Shown here: positions 1-10,129 of the stretch, piece after piece
How the letters are laid out: each line of letters opens with the position of its first letter
Numbering within the stretch: the first letter of the stretch is position 1
Source: Hortaea werneckii
Taxonomy: Eukaryota > Ascomycota > Dothideomycetes > Mycosphaerellales > Teratosphaeriaceae
NCBI GenBank assembly: GCA_037044905.1
Contig: JBAOKB010000129.1
Location: 1 to 64,000 of the forward strand
Direction: 5' to 3'
Length of the DNA: 64,000 bases
Notes under the pieces: model-generated
Databases searched by the model: none
Told to the model about the DNA's origin: nothing
What the model saw: the letters and a program-made list of their open reading frames with translations, nothing else
Position numbers and translations under genes: made by a program

Positions 1-188
1 AGCTTTACAGCGAGGCTCACAGCCAGATCCGTGAGGACCCATTCAAGAAGGACCCGGAGGCCGGTTCCAAGAAGAGCAAGGAGGAGTGGAAGGCCGAGAG
101 CAAGAAGTACCGCACTCCGAAGAAGACCAAGGAGCAGAAGGAGGCCACCGTCCAGCAGAAGATCAAGGAGCTTGCCGGCGAGGTCTAA
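1..188 (+). CDS. RPL5: 60S ribosomal protein L5 (uL18), C-terminal end, partial
   Basis: This is the last 61 codons of a gene that begins before the window. The frame opens at base 3 and stops with TAA at 186-188. It reads LYSEAHSQIRED, then a lysine-rich tail with KKSKEEWKAESKKYR and ends in KIKELAGEV. That basic, lysine-rich C-terminus is typical of eukaryotic L5, which binds 5S rRNA together with L11 and sits in the central protuberance of the large subunit. No intron is seen in this part. It faces the Dsn1-like gene tail to tail across about 1.5 kb. The family call is strong because the tail is so conserved; the rest of the gene lies outside the window. Confidence 0.93.
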   Translation, partial: LYSEAHSQIREDPFKKDPEAGSKKSKEEWKAESKKYRTPKKTKEQKEATVQQKIKELAGEV

Positions 189-1730
189 GCTCTCTTCTGC
201 AGTTCCGCTGGCATGGCTTGACGTTGGGCACCGTCGACGTGGCTCTGCCTATGGTTGCGGTTGCCTTGCAAGTAGTTGCACAAGTAATGCTTCTTCAGCA
301 ACCTCAAAATTTGCGATACCCAATTTCACATGTCTAAGTCTCTATTGTCTTCGTGCAAAATTTCCACTACCTTGAGATGTTCAGTCCCTTCCTTCCCGAT
401 CCCATTTATGAATCTGCCAATAACCCTGAGACGTCTTTGTCTTCGATATCCTGTTACTTCTTGTCCTGCCTCGTCCCATCTATCATCTCATTTGCTGCAG
501 GGCATTAGGAATAACGAAACTCTCCTGTGCACTCTTGGTCAATCCTCGACTCAGCTTGATGAATATCAAATACAACTTGGTCATGCAGGAATAACTACAG
601 TCAAGAAAGCAGCTATTGCTGGTCCTTTCTAGTCCCCAGGCTCTGCGTTTCTACTACTATCTCTGCTCTCACCCCAACCAAACGTGTATGACCGTCTTGG
701 TCGAAGGGGATCCCATTGTGTATCTTCTCGAAGAATGCGGATTCTGTTCTGGCTTGTGAGTCCTCTTGCTGTCCCCCACTCCACTGCAGACAGATACACT
801 CTGGATACTCTTTCAGCCACACATGTAGTACTCGGAGAGATTAGGTAAGTGGAGGACTGGAGAATATTTTAGTCCGGGCATGTTTGGCTATCTGTAGAGC
901 TGTGGCCAGGTGGACATCGTGTCTTTTGACGAGGTTCTACGGTCAGGGTGGAATATTTTGTTCTAGGGACGTGGATGGGGGGAAAGGAGTAAGCGGGTAG
1001 GAGGGGGGTTTTTTGCTGATTGCAAGCAGGTCAAGTGTCTAGACTCAAGTCAACAAGGTCTAAAGTACAGCGCGCATGGATGCCAATGAGCTCGGCCGTT
1101 TTGGCGGCAGTGACACGTCTTACTTCGTTCTCAGTTGCTTTGTGCTTTGTCTTGTCTAGCAGACGATATCTTCTCCGATAACCAGCGAAGGAGTCGTGGC
1201 TGGGAAGGTCGTGATGTTGGAATATCGCTCGATTGTGGTGAAGCCAGCAAGATGATGGCCACGATTGATTGGGAGAAGGAAATGTGTGCGCTTAAAAGCC
1301 AGACAGGAAGAACGCCTGATGCTCAGTTTTGACTTCTTTGGAACAAGACACGCCGTTATAAGCTGGGTAGGCATTTGTTCATTGGTGTCTAGTGCACATC
1401 ATTATACAGTCAAGATCTGGATCCGCCAGCCAGAGACTTGCGAGCGTGCGGCGGTTGATTGAGGGCACCGTCTGATCAGCAGTTTGTTGGTTCTCAGATT
1501 TTACATCATTGAGGGAAAACGTTGAAGCGATCCCGCGTCTTCTCCAATAAAGACTAATTCGAAAGGTCTTGTGAGTGCAATCGCTGGTCTACAGCACTTG
1601 ATCAGGAAAACATCAAAAGGTATCATTTGCCAAAAGTCCCAGAAAAGACAGCCCTATCCGTTGCGGTCTGTCTCCATACGTACAAACTCCCCCATCATCA
1701 AAAAGGGAAAACTTCGGTGCAGAGCTGCTC
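189..1730. other. intergenic, convergent 3' regions
   Basis: No gene is supported here. It lies between the stop of the L5 gene and the stop of the Dsn1-like gene, which point at each other. Short open frames occur on both strands but have no protein-like composition, no splice pattern joining them and no family resemblance. The T-rich first 400 bases probably hold the L5 3' UTR. Confidence 0.5.
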
Positions 1731-3663
1731 TTATCTTCTGCGACCGTTCATGACCTTCCCGAGCGCCTTAAGCGCATCAAAAGCATCGGCCGACTTGCCA
1801 GTCGCGCGTCTCTCTTTCTCCCTGTCCTCCAGAACTTCCGCAGCTTCCGAGAGCGACTTATCTGCCAGCCGCTCAGCTGTATCTCTCGTCGTGATAAGCG
1901 TGTGCATGCCGTGTGCGAACTGGTCGACCGAAAATTCCAGATTGTCAGAGACGTTGCGAAGGCGTTTCTGGACTGCTTCGGGGTGGCTAGATGATTCGGT
2001 GGCCGGCGCCTGTAGCTGCTCCAATACTTTTCGTTGCGGACTGTCGAGGAGATCGGGATGCAGAGGCGACAGCTCTCGCTCAGCTTCTGCACCTTCCTTA
2101 GTTGGCGGACTTGGGGGCACGGCAGACTTCATCAAGTCATCCCATTCTGCTCGCTCTTTTTTTAATCTGCTCACACGTTAGTGCGCGGTTTCAACAAAAT
2201 TGCCTCCAATAGCTTACCTCTCCAATTCAACTTCCAGTTCCTCAGCCTTCGTCGCGTTGGTAACGTTCCGTGGATTCGGCTTCTTTTTTAGTTGTATGGG
2301 TGGTGCCTCTGCGTCATCGCGCGAGAACCAATCGCTCAGCGTGCCCTTCGTGATGAGATCTTGTGATAATTCATCCTGTATAACACGCGCTAAACGATGT
2401 CAGTACACACGTTCGCATGTCATCCAAATCAGTATACTTACCAGCCTGCAAGGCCTGGAACTCAAGATTGGCATCAGGCGTGCTCTGCTTCGGCGCTTCG
2501 GGCTTCGGTGGCAAAGCACGAGTTCCACACCAACCCAAAAGGACTCGCATTCGACGTGGCTCCGTGAGGTCGGCAGATATATGCTTGAAGAACTCTTCCG
2601 ACGACACTTCTGCATGTGGCAGGGCTGTGCCAGGAAATGACATGTCAGCAAATGTTTCTTGGCAGAACTTGAACGGCTGGGGACTGTTGGGGCGCGCAAG
2701 CGAAGTTGAGTCGCTTGGCAGAGGGGCGGTATTTCTAGAGATTGTTTCGTCTGGCATCTCGAACGACACACGCCGAGTGTGCACCAAAGGAAGCGCATCG
2801 AGCATGCCCGTAGACGCCGCCACCTCTTCTGACACCTTCTCTGCGTCCTTTCCAGTGGTGTACGTACCAGTGCCGCGGCCTTCGTCAATTAGACTGCTCG
2901 CTCTTCTTCCTCTCATGCCCGAACTGCTTCGCCTGTGCCCCTCAGCACTGGTCTTGCGCATCTCCTTGTTCCGCTTTATGACAGGCGTGTCCTGGAACGG
3001 CAAAGCGATTCGCATAATCTTCTCTTCCTCCTCTCCGCCATTGGCAGCCCGCTTCCTCTTCTTCTCGACAGTGACGGGCTCTGCCTGGTCAGGGCTCGGG
3101 GAGCGCTCCTGGTTGGCATGAGACTTCGCATGTGTCGGTTTGTGAGGTGACGATCGCTGCGGTTCTGGAGGGGCATTCTCGCTGGATAACCGTTTACTTC
3201 TTCGTGTAGGCTTCTCGGCATTCTCTCTCTCGGGCGTGGTTGGAAATCGTCTGCGCGTCTTCTTTTGGCCTGTCTTCAAACCAGCTTCGTCTTTTGGCAT
3301 TGAGGGCTTCTGATGAGCATTCGCCGAGCCTTGCGCTGGGGGTGGTGTCGCTGGTCGTTCGTTCGAGTTTCGCACGGCAGGCTCCTTTGCAACCTTCTTC
3401 TTGCTTTTCTTGCTAAACGCGAAATCGTCCACCACTTCCTCGTACTGCTTTCGCGGTTTGCGCTTTGAAACCGTGTTGGAATCGCCATCTTGCTCCTTTG
3501 TGCTGACTGTCTTCACTTGTGCGCCACTGGCGCGGCTCCTTTTCGCCGGTGGTTCATTCTCCCCTGCGCCTTCGTGTGATAGTCGCGCGCTTCGCCTCTT
3601 TTGTGTGCCAGCGCCATTCATTCTGATTGTTTCCAACGGTGATCGCGTAATGACCATGGACAT
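1731..3663 (-). CDS. DSN1: kinetochore protein Dsn1/Mis13 (MIND complex subunit)
   Basis: Three predicted exons, 3663-2442, 2389-2218 and 2166-1731, give 609 residues. Introns of 52 and 51 bp have GTAAGT/TTTAG and GTAAGC/GCAG borders and keep the frame. The first ~330 residues are disordered and rich in basic residues, Ser and Pro. The conserved Mis13 region begins around residue 350 and contains LLGWCGTRALP, a hallmark of the fungal family. It continues across both introns with KGTLSDWFSRDD and AEWDDLMKSAVPPSP, and ends in a helical, probably coiled-coil tail. In other fungi Dsn1 joins Mtw1, Nnf1 and Nsl1 in the MIND complex linking centromeric chromatin to the Ndc80 complex. The basic N-terminus with many Ser residues next to Arg or Lys fits the Aurora B target region known in the family. 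The start is the first ATG; an internal Met at residue 15 is possible. Confidence 0.87.
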
Positions 3664-5940
3664 CGCTCGAATATCAGGGCAGTTGTCGGTCTCGGAAAGC
3701 GCGTTGGTGTCGCGTGCGGATAACGACTAGCTTCGCTGGCGCATGAAGCACAACAGCATTACAATTTGTCGTTGTTCGCAATGAGTGCGGTCTTGCGTGG
3801 AAGACTCGGTCGAGCGCGTATGAATGATGCCGTTGCGGTGTGGTGGTTCGTGCGGGTGCGAGATGCATGAAGTTTGGTGACAGCTTCGTAAACAAACCGG
3901 CTACTCCCGTCGCTAAGCATTGTATGGCCCCACTTTACCAAGATACGACGCCCAAACACAACGGGAAGCAAGAACTACGGAATCCAATGTCTTGTTGCAG
4001 TGATAGATTGGCTCAAATATATCATTATTTTAGGACTTCCATTCCTTCGCCCATAATTGGCCATAAATGGGGTCGAATATGATGATTCCTGCCTAAGCTA
4101 ACGCAACATGCCCGCATTCTGGAGTTAGAAAGACAGATTTGGCATTTATGAATTCCTACCTTCATTTGTGCGGAAGACCTGTACAGCAATACCAACAGGG
4201 AAAGGAAGGGGTAGAGTAGGTTTGCTCAAATCTCTTTCCCTCTTAATCTTGTCTATTCGAGTTGAGATAGCGTCAATGCATCTTAGAGGCGTGCCATGTT
4301 CATCTTGAGCCTCGTATCGAGATCTTTGTGCCTGCTGAGAACGGCAAACGACTGCAGTCATTGCCTTCGAGGCCACTACTGGGTTCGTCTGCTGTAGCTT
4401 CGCTGGCGCGAGATCAACACTGCAGGTCATCACGGCCCAATTATACAAAACGTTGATCAATCAGTCCGCAGCCTCAATGGTCTCAAGACAGGATATGTAG
4501 ATACCGGTTTGATGCAGGCAGCAAGCTAGCTCCAGCAAGATATGCTGCCACGTCTAGGCTATCATTCGCCTCAGCACCCTGCGATTGCACGTAGTGGTTG
4601 ACTTGCATATTCGTCAGGCCTACAGCTACCGCTAAGAGAGGAAAGATGCGATATTGATGAGGATGCATCGTGGCAATTATTTTCGGCGACGAGCTCATTA
4701 GGATAGGCTGCAATTCACCGCCTTTGATGTACGAACCACCTGACCTCACTTGCGAGGGAATGATGGGAAATGCAAGAGCGAAAGAACAAAGGTGGGCAGG
4801 GGTCAGACTTTTACAGCGCCATGTAATATCTCCATTCCCGTGCAGACCACTGTACCACTGCTGGTGAAAGCCGACTCCGATACACCACCGCTTGTGTAGC
4901 CGATGTCCGGAGTGACCATCAATTAGTATATACGATGTGTTTTCGATGTGGACACAGGGGCTGTTTTTCGAGGCCAGGAGGGTTTCAATCGCCTTCGAAG
5001 CTGAATGTAGATATGCCGGATCAAGAAGCCCCGATACTCGTTCAGTGAGAAAAGGCGAGCCGCATGGATATGGACATGGCCACCTGCGCCTTCGGACGGA
5101 TACTTCACTTCCCGGTAGCCTGCTAGCAGAAACTACAGGAACTGCCAGCAACAGTCAGCAATAGTTAGCGCAAGCCCTCCTCTCCCTGGAATGAGAACAA
5201 AGAGGAGTAGTATTCAGAATAATGAAGAAGAAATCGAAAAAAAAGAAAAGAAATCCAAGAAAAAGGTTAAAATTCGCTCTCCACGCCATTATCATATCAA
5301 GACTACAAAGGAACCAGGAAGAAAAAAGTGTTGGGTATGTTTGACAGAAGCCACAGGGCATGCAGAGCAAAAAGAAAAAAAAAAAAAGAAAGGGGGAAAC
5401 GTCCATCTCCACCATGCTCTGTGACCCACGATTAGCAATATAGAAAAAAATTCCTCCTCCCCCTTCTTCCATCCGTTGCTGGATGCGCTATGCCTTAGCT
5501 CTCCCCAGCTTCTCAAAAAACAAAGTAAAACAGCCGCGGCGAAATGAGCTGTCACGTCGCGCACACTGGATGCTTTGCCCCGCGTGTCGAAGCCCTCGTG
5601 GTCGGCAAGGTCCAGCCCGGTGGTTGTAAATGGTGTAAATGTGCGCGCGCCAGCAGATCGTTTCCCGTCTGCCAACAGCAACCCACTAGCCTTGCGCCGT
5701 ACTTAACGCCCGTCCTGTGGTATCCATTGGTTATTTGTCTTCCGTCGCTCTTCTTACTTTTCGCCCCTCCATTCTTTCGCCGATGCGCAGGCCGTACAGC
5801 GCTGACCGCAGTGTATTCGGCCCGCCGTGCGTGGATGGTACGTGGGCATTGATAGCGCCGCCGCTCGCTCGTCAATAAAGCGTCGATCTATCAATACAGT
5901 CTGTTCAGTACAAGTTACGCAGCAGAATGTTACGGGCCGA
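3664..5940. other. intergenic with one doubtful open frame
   Basis: No gene is firmly supported. On the minus strand an open frame covers 5151-4483 (222 codons) and includes a protein-like stretch, AYLHSASKAIETLLASKNS near 5020-4960, but it lacks an ATG near its beginning. A second frame just downstream (4920-4803) starts with ATG and also looks protein-like. A spliced small gene is possible, but I could not find a convincing exon chain. Bases 5215-5400 are very A-rich, and 5500-5900 holds nothing recognisable. Confidence 0.4.
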
Positions 5941-7127
5941 TTATATCAGTCCACACATTCGCAGGTTCTCTTGTATGATGATGTCGTTGACAGCGGCCAT
6001 GACGAATCTTATCTGCATCGTGTCGGTCGCGCATGTGAAGTGGGTGTAGATTTGCTTAGTCGGGTGCTGGTTAAGCCTAGAGAAAAGTTGTTAGTATCAT
6101 GCACACATGGACTGGCGTAGCCTCTGCTGACGGAGCGGGCGAACTTACGACACGAAGCGGTTGAGGATGTAGTCGCAGGCTGCACCGTAGTCCTGGCCAC
6201 CCTCGTAGTCTGGGAAGTAGTTCTTCATCGGCGACACCGGGAGCTTCTCTTTGAATCTGTCGATCTTGTTCAAGAAGAGAATGATGCTGGTCTTGGTGAA
6301 CCACCTGCTGTTGCAGATGGAGTCGAAAAGTGTGAGCGCCTCCTGCATACGGTTGACCGTCTCATCCTCGAAAAGCAGCTGATCGTACTCGGATATGGCC
6401 ACAAGGAATAGGATGGTTGTCACGTTTTCGAAGCAGTGAATCCACTTCTTCCGCTCTGATCTCTGACCGCCAACATCGAACATTCGGTAGGTGAGGTCGC
6501 CAATGATGAAGGTAGTTTCTGTAATACCGGTCGTCTTGACACGAGATCTGAGCACGTCTTGATCCGAGGGTATGTATGTTGGGGACGCGATAGTGTCGAT
6601 GGTGTCAAAGTAGTACTTCGCACTGTCATTGAGCTGGTATTCCCGGCTTCGCTGGAACGCTGCTTGCACGCCGGCATCTTGCCAAAGCGTCTTGATAGCC
6701 TGACCGACTTCAGGGGGAAGGACGTCGCCTTCGATCTGTGCAGGTTGCATGAAGATAGTCTGCACGTGGTATTCGGCTCGCTGGTCCTCGAGCGGGATCT
6801 CTAAGCTCTCCATCGCCTCGAGAATGACGCGCATTGACTGGCAAGTGTTTGAAAATATTATCTGTAGCGTTGTTAGCGACTCATGGTAGAGAGCGATCGT
6901 CCAAAAGTGCGTACCTCTCTGAAGCTTTCCCGCTCATCTCTTGAGTAGCCACCCTCGTGTATGAGCTTCATCTGTTTTAGAATGGTTGACTTGCCCGATT
7001 CACCGGCGCCAAGCAGCAGCATCTTGATCTCGTTCCGCAGGTTCATCTTGTCCCTCTTCAACTGGTTCTCGATTTCCTCATTTCGCTGCTTGCCCTCCTT
7101 GGACTCTGAACTCTGACCACAACCCAT
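5941..7127 (-). CDS. heterotrimeric G protein alpha subunit, group I (Gi-like)
   Basis: Exons 7127-6915, 6861-6149 and 6076-5941 give exactly 353 residues, the usual length of fungal group I G-alpha. Introns are 53 and 72 bp with GTACGC/ACAG and GTAAGT/CTAG borders. It begins MGCGQ, with Gly2 for myristoylation and Cys3 for palmitoylation. The P-loop GAGESGKST is at residues 40-48, switch II DVGGQRSERKKW near 200, the guanine-binding FLNKIDRF near 270, and TCATDT in the last exon. The C-terminus is CGLI, the Cys(-4) pertussis-toxin-type end. The subunit carries receptor signals at the plasma membrane; related fungal proteins (CPG-1, FadA class) control growth, conidiation and virulence. The last exon sits downstream of an intron with in-frame stops, so the longest unspliced frame lacks the CGLI end. 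Confidence 0.96.
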
Positions 7128-10100
7128 CTTTGCGGTATAATCTGCCTACGCGCAGAAGCGCTCTGCTGGTGATCGAGCTGTCTGTAGAAAGTGTGTGTCG
7201 GATCTCGGGTCGGTCACAGAGAGGTCCTTGGGGGAGTAACGTTCAAGGAGGTGATTGAAAGCGACGAGTGATCTATGATGAAGTGACGTTGTCAGTGTAT
7301 GGACTCCATCAACGGCACGATGGTAGCTTAGTGATCATGGAGTCTCGAATTTGCGCCGTGAGCGCCGCAAGCCGAGGGCTCGGTGCGCTGGCAGGAGCGC
7401 AAGCCGGTCATGCCCCTATAACAGAGGTTTGCTAAGCTCGCAGGGGGATGTTGTCGAGGCTTCATCGAACTTCTCGGTGCCGAAGCGATTTTGGTTGCAT
7501 TTGGCTGCTTCGGTTGTGCAGCAACGACTGCATCACTTTCGATTCTGAAACTCACCTTCGAAACACTTGCTCGCGAGCGGGCGAGTTTTCGCGCCTGGAA
7601 GAACAATGTGGAGTGCTGGCGGCGGTGGTGGTGATGGCGGTGATGCTGCTGGTGCTGCTGCTGGTGCTGCTGCTGTCCGCGATATCTGACGGATCTCGGG
7701 CTTCCGAGCCAGAAGCGTCGATGGGCAGTGTCGCGTGCGCTTGGCAGTTCGATATTGCCAATGAAAATGGGCAAGTCGTGTGGTATGCAGCTGTGCCGCA
7801 GTAGGTGAGAGGGTAGCGGGACAGATCAAGGCAAACCTTGGGCGACCTGTCAAGAGGAGGAGGCTTAATGATTGGTAAAGCTGAGCCGGCAAGGAAAGGC
7901 CTGACGGCGCTCGAATTTGGCTTCCGGGAAGCGACACCCTATTTCCCAAGCCCGGTGCACGTCCCGGCCAATCAAATGTCCCTTCCGTTGGCTTGATGTT
8001 TGGCTGGCTTCTGGCTTGACTACTGCTGCCCGCGTGCCCGCCGAAGCGTCTGCTCTGCGATGGGGGATGCGATCGACGTCGGGGAAGTGATGACAAGTGG
8101 AAGCAGAGGTGGATCAGCGCTGGAGGAAGTGGAACTAAGACGTGTGAGGACGGGAGGCTGGCGCTGCAGACAATGCCGTGCGACGCACTGAGAAGAGAGA
8201 GAGTCTGTCTGAGAGTACTATGTACCTAGGTCGTACACCACCACCACACACACCTGGGCACTTCTGGTCCGGCTCAGAGCGAGGGACGGAGGTTGGGCTG
8301 AGCTCTCGCCGCTGCCGAACGGCCCCTGACGAACTTGATTCGATCGCGGCTACGACCGCGCTAGCGCTAAGCGAACTGTCTCAGCTGCACGTCCAGATAC
8401 GCCGCTGCTTCGAAAGCCGTACAGTGCCAACCCTACCTCCTACTCGGCCGACCGCTGATTATGATATTGTTTTTTTCTAGTCCGGCGTCATGAAAAATCC
8501 CGAAAGCTGGGCGCAACGGTCGTGGAAAGCTACCTAGATCAACTGATCACCAACTGGCCAGCCGGGTGCAACTCGCGATGCACTGCAGCACCCAGCCGCA
8601 TCAGGACCGAACTTGAGCAACTCGAGACATATCTTTGGAGGGAGATCGTCGAGCTGCATCAGCCACATCCGTCCCTTCGGTACAAAGCCAGACGGTCACA
8701 CCTTAAAAAATGTTGGCTTCCAAGACCTTTGATGATTGTAAAACTTCAAGTATACGATCCGCCAGACCGACACTGTTTCGTGCAGACAAAAAGGAGGACG
8801 GCACGCTCGGCTGCGGTAATCTCAGAGACCTAAATCCATTCTGAAACTGAACCAGCAACGGCTTCTGGCCGGCTTCTCGAACAAAATTGTCGTAATTCGC
8901 GGCCGCTCCGCCGCGCGGCGTGCCCTTCTACACAGTGAACCAGTGGGAGAAGCGCGGAAGATGCCGAAGCGGCGATCGACCGGAGATCAGTTATTTACAG
9001 ACCGCTTCAAGAAAGCCCCTTGCTCCTTGGGGAGAACTACGCGCAACCAACGCGTACCGTATACATCAGAGGTGACTACTGCCGAGCTGCTGCGATGTCC
9101 AACGATATCAGGATCGACGAGAAAGCGGAGCCAGAAGAATGTCATTGACAGATGTGTCTCTATCAGTCCAACTGCGTTCGAGTTGTCTGTGGCGGCGACG
9201 TTCTAAGGTCACAGCATGCAGCCACCTCGGCTTGCTGCATACGCCTTCAGCAGTAGCATCAGCAGACGATGCGATCGTCACTTACAGCAGAAGCAGCCAC
9301 GAGCACGTCGATCATTTCGCTGGTGTTTCCTCGAACTGTCGTAGCCTACCAAAATCGCTCCCGAACTTCCCTCGGTGTAGCTCCTTATAACTCATTCGCC
9401 CGGAGCGTGACAATGGTTCGCAGATGCCGGCTCCTCCAGCGTTGCACTTGACCCTGAGGAAGAACAACTTGCTGCGCTGGCGAGGTCGCACCGATCCACA
9501 CGTCTCGATTATCTCTCAGCAGTTCCTCCGCTTGCACCGAAGACCCGTATCCGAAGCAAGGTCTTTTGGTACTGTACTCCCATATTGCATCACGGTACAT
9601 AGGCCAAGTGAGCTCCTTTGCATACAGGTACTATTGTCCTAGATGCACCGCCGCAGAAAATCATAGCAAGCCGACCCTGCCGGCATGGCTTCCAGTCATG
9701 TACTAGACTCGTTCGGACATCGCAGTGTAAAAGGCGAAAATCAGATGCTCGTCACTTTGTAAAAGGGGTAGCAGCAGATGTTTCTTTCTCATTCTACACA
9801 TTAGGAATACAAGCAGGCCGTGTCTGGCCTGTGCTATTGTCCCGCCTTGGCAACTCTTTTCCTGAACATACATAAAAGATTTTGGAAGAAGCGAAGGGGT
9901 ATCAACAGAGTAGCGGCGTCCAACAAAACCGACTACACCAGAAAGAGAAAAGAAGAAAAAAAGTGCTGGTTAGAATCCTCTCCCCTGAACATCCGGTGGC
10001 GGTTGCCTCCGCACATCTATAAATCGCTGAAACGCAGTCGAAAAGAGAAAAAGTTGCTCTTAGAACCAGCCACCAATACTACCAGGTAATCGAACTCGTA

Positions 10101-10129
10101 CCTAGAGCTTTCGAACCGTTCAGAGCTTC
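7128..10129. other. long gene-poor region upstream of G-alpha
   Basis: This 3 kb stretch shows no gene I can support. The part next to the G-alpha start is likely its promoter and 5' UTR. Several open frames of 100-190 codons occur at 7330-8100, but they are built from the CTG/GGTGGT microsatellite and low-complexity Ser, Arg and Pro runs. Bases 8200-9900 give only short frames with random composition. Its length relative to its neighbours may mean a long regulated promoter or an unrecognised non-coding transcript. Confidence 0.45.
7617..7678. repeat. trinucleotide-type microsatellite (GGT/GCT-rich)
   Basis: An imperfect run of GGCGGTGGTGGTGAT and CTGCTGGTG units. It lies in the non-coding region upstream of the G-alpha gene. 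It creates long artificial open frames on both strands. Confidence 0.8.

Noticed and set aside
4483..5151. 222-codon minus-strand frame as a gene
   Set aside because: It has no ATG near its start, no recognisable domain and competes with a second frame; left as a note in the intergenic entry.
7533..8096. 187-codon minus-strand frame with Pro/Ser runs
   Set aside because: Composition comes from a GGT/GCT microsatellite and no domain or splice context supports it.
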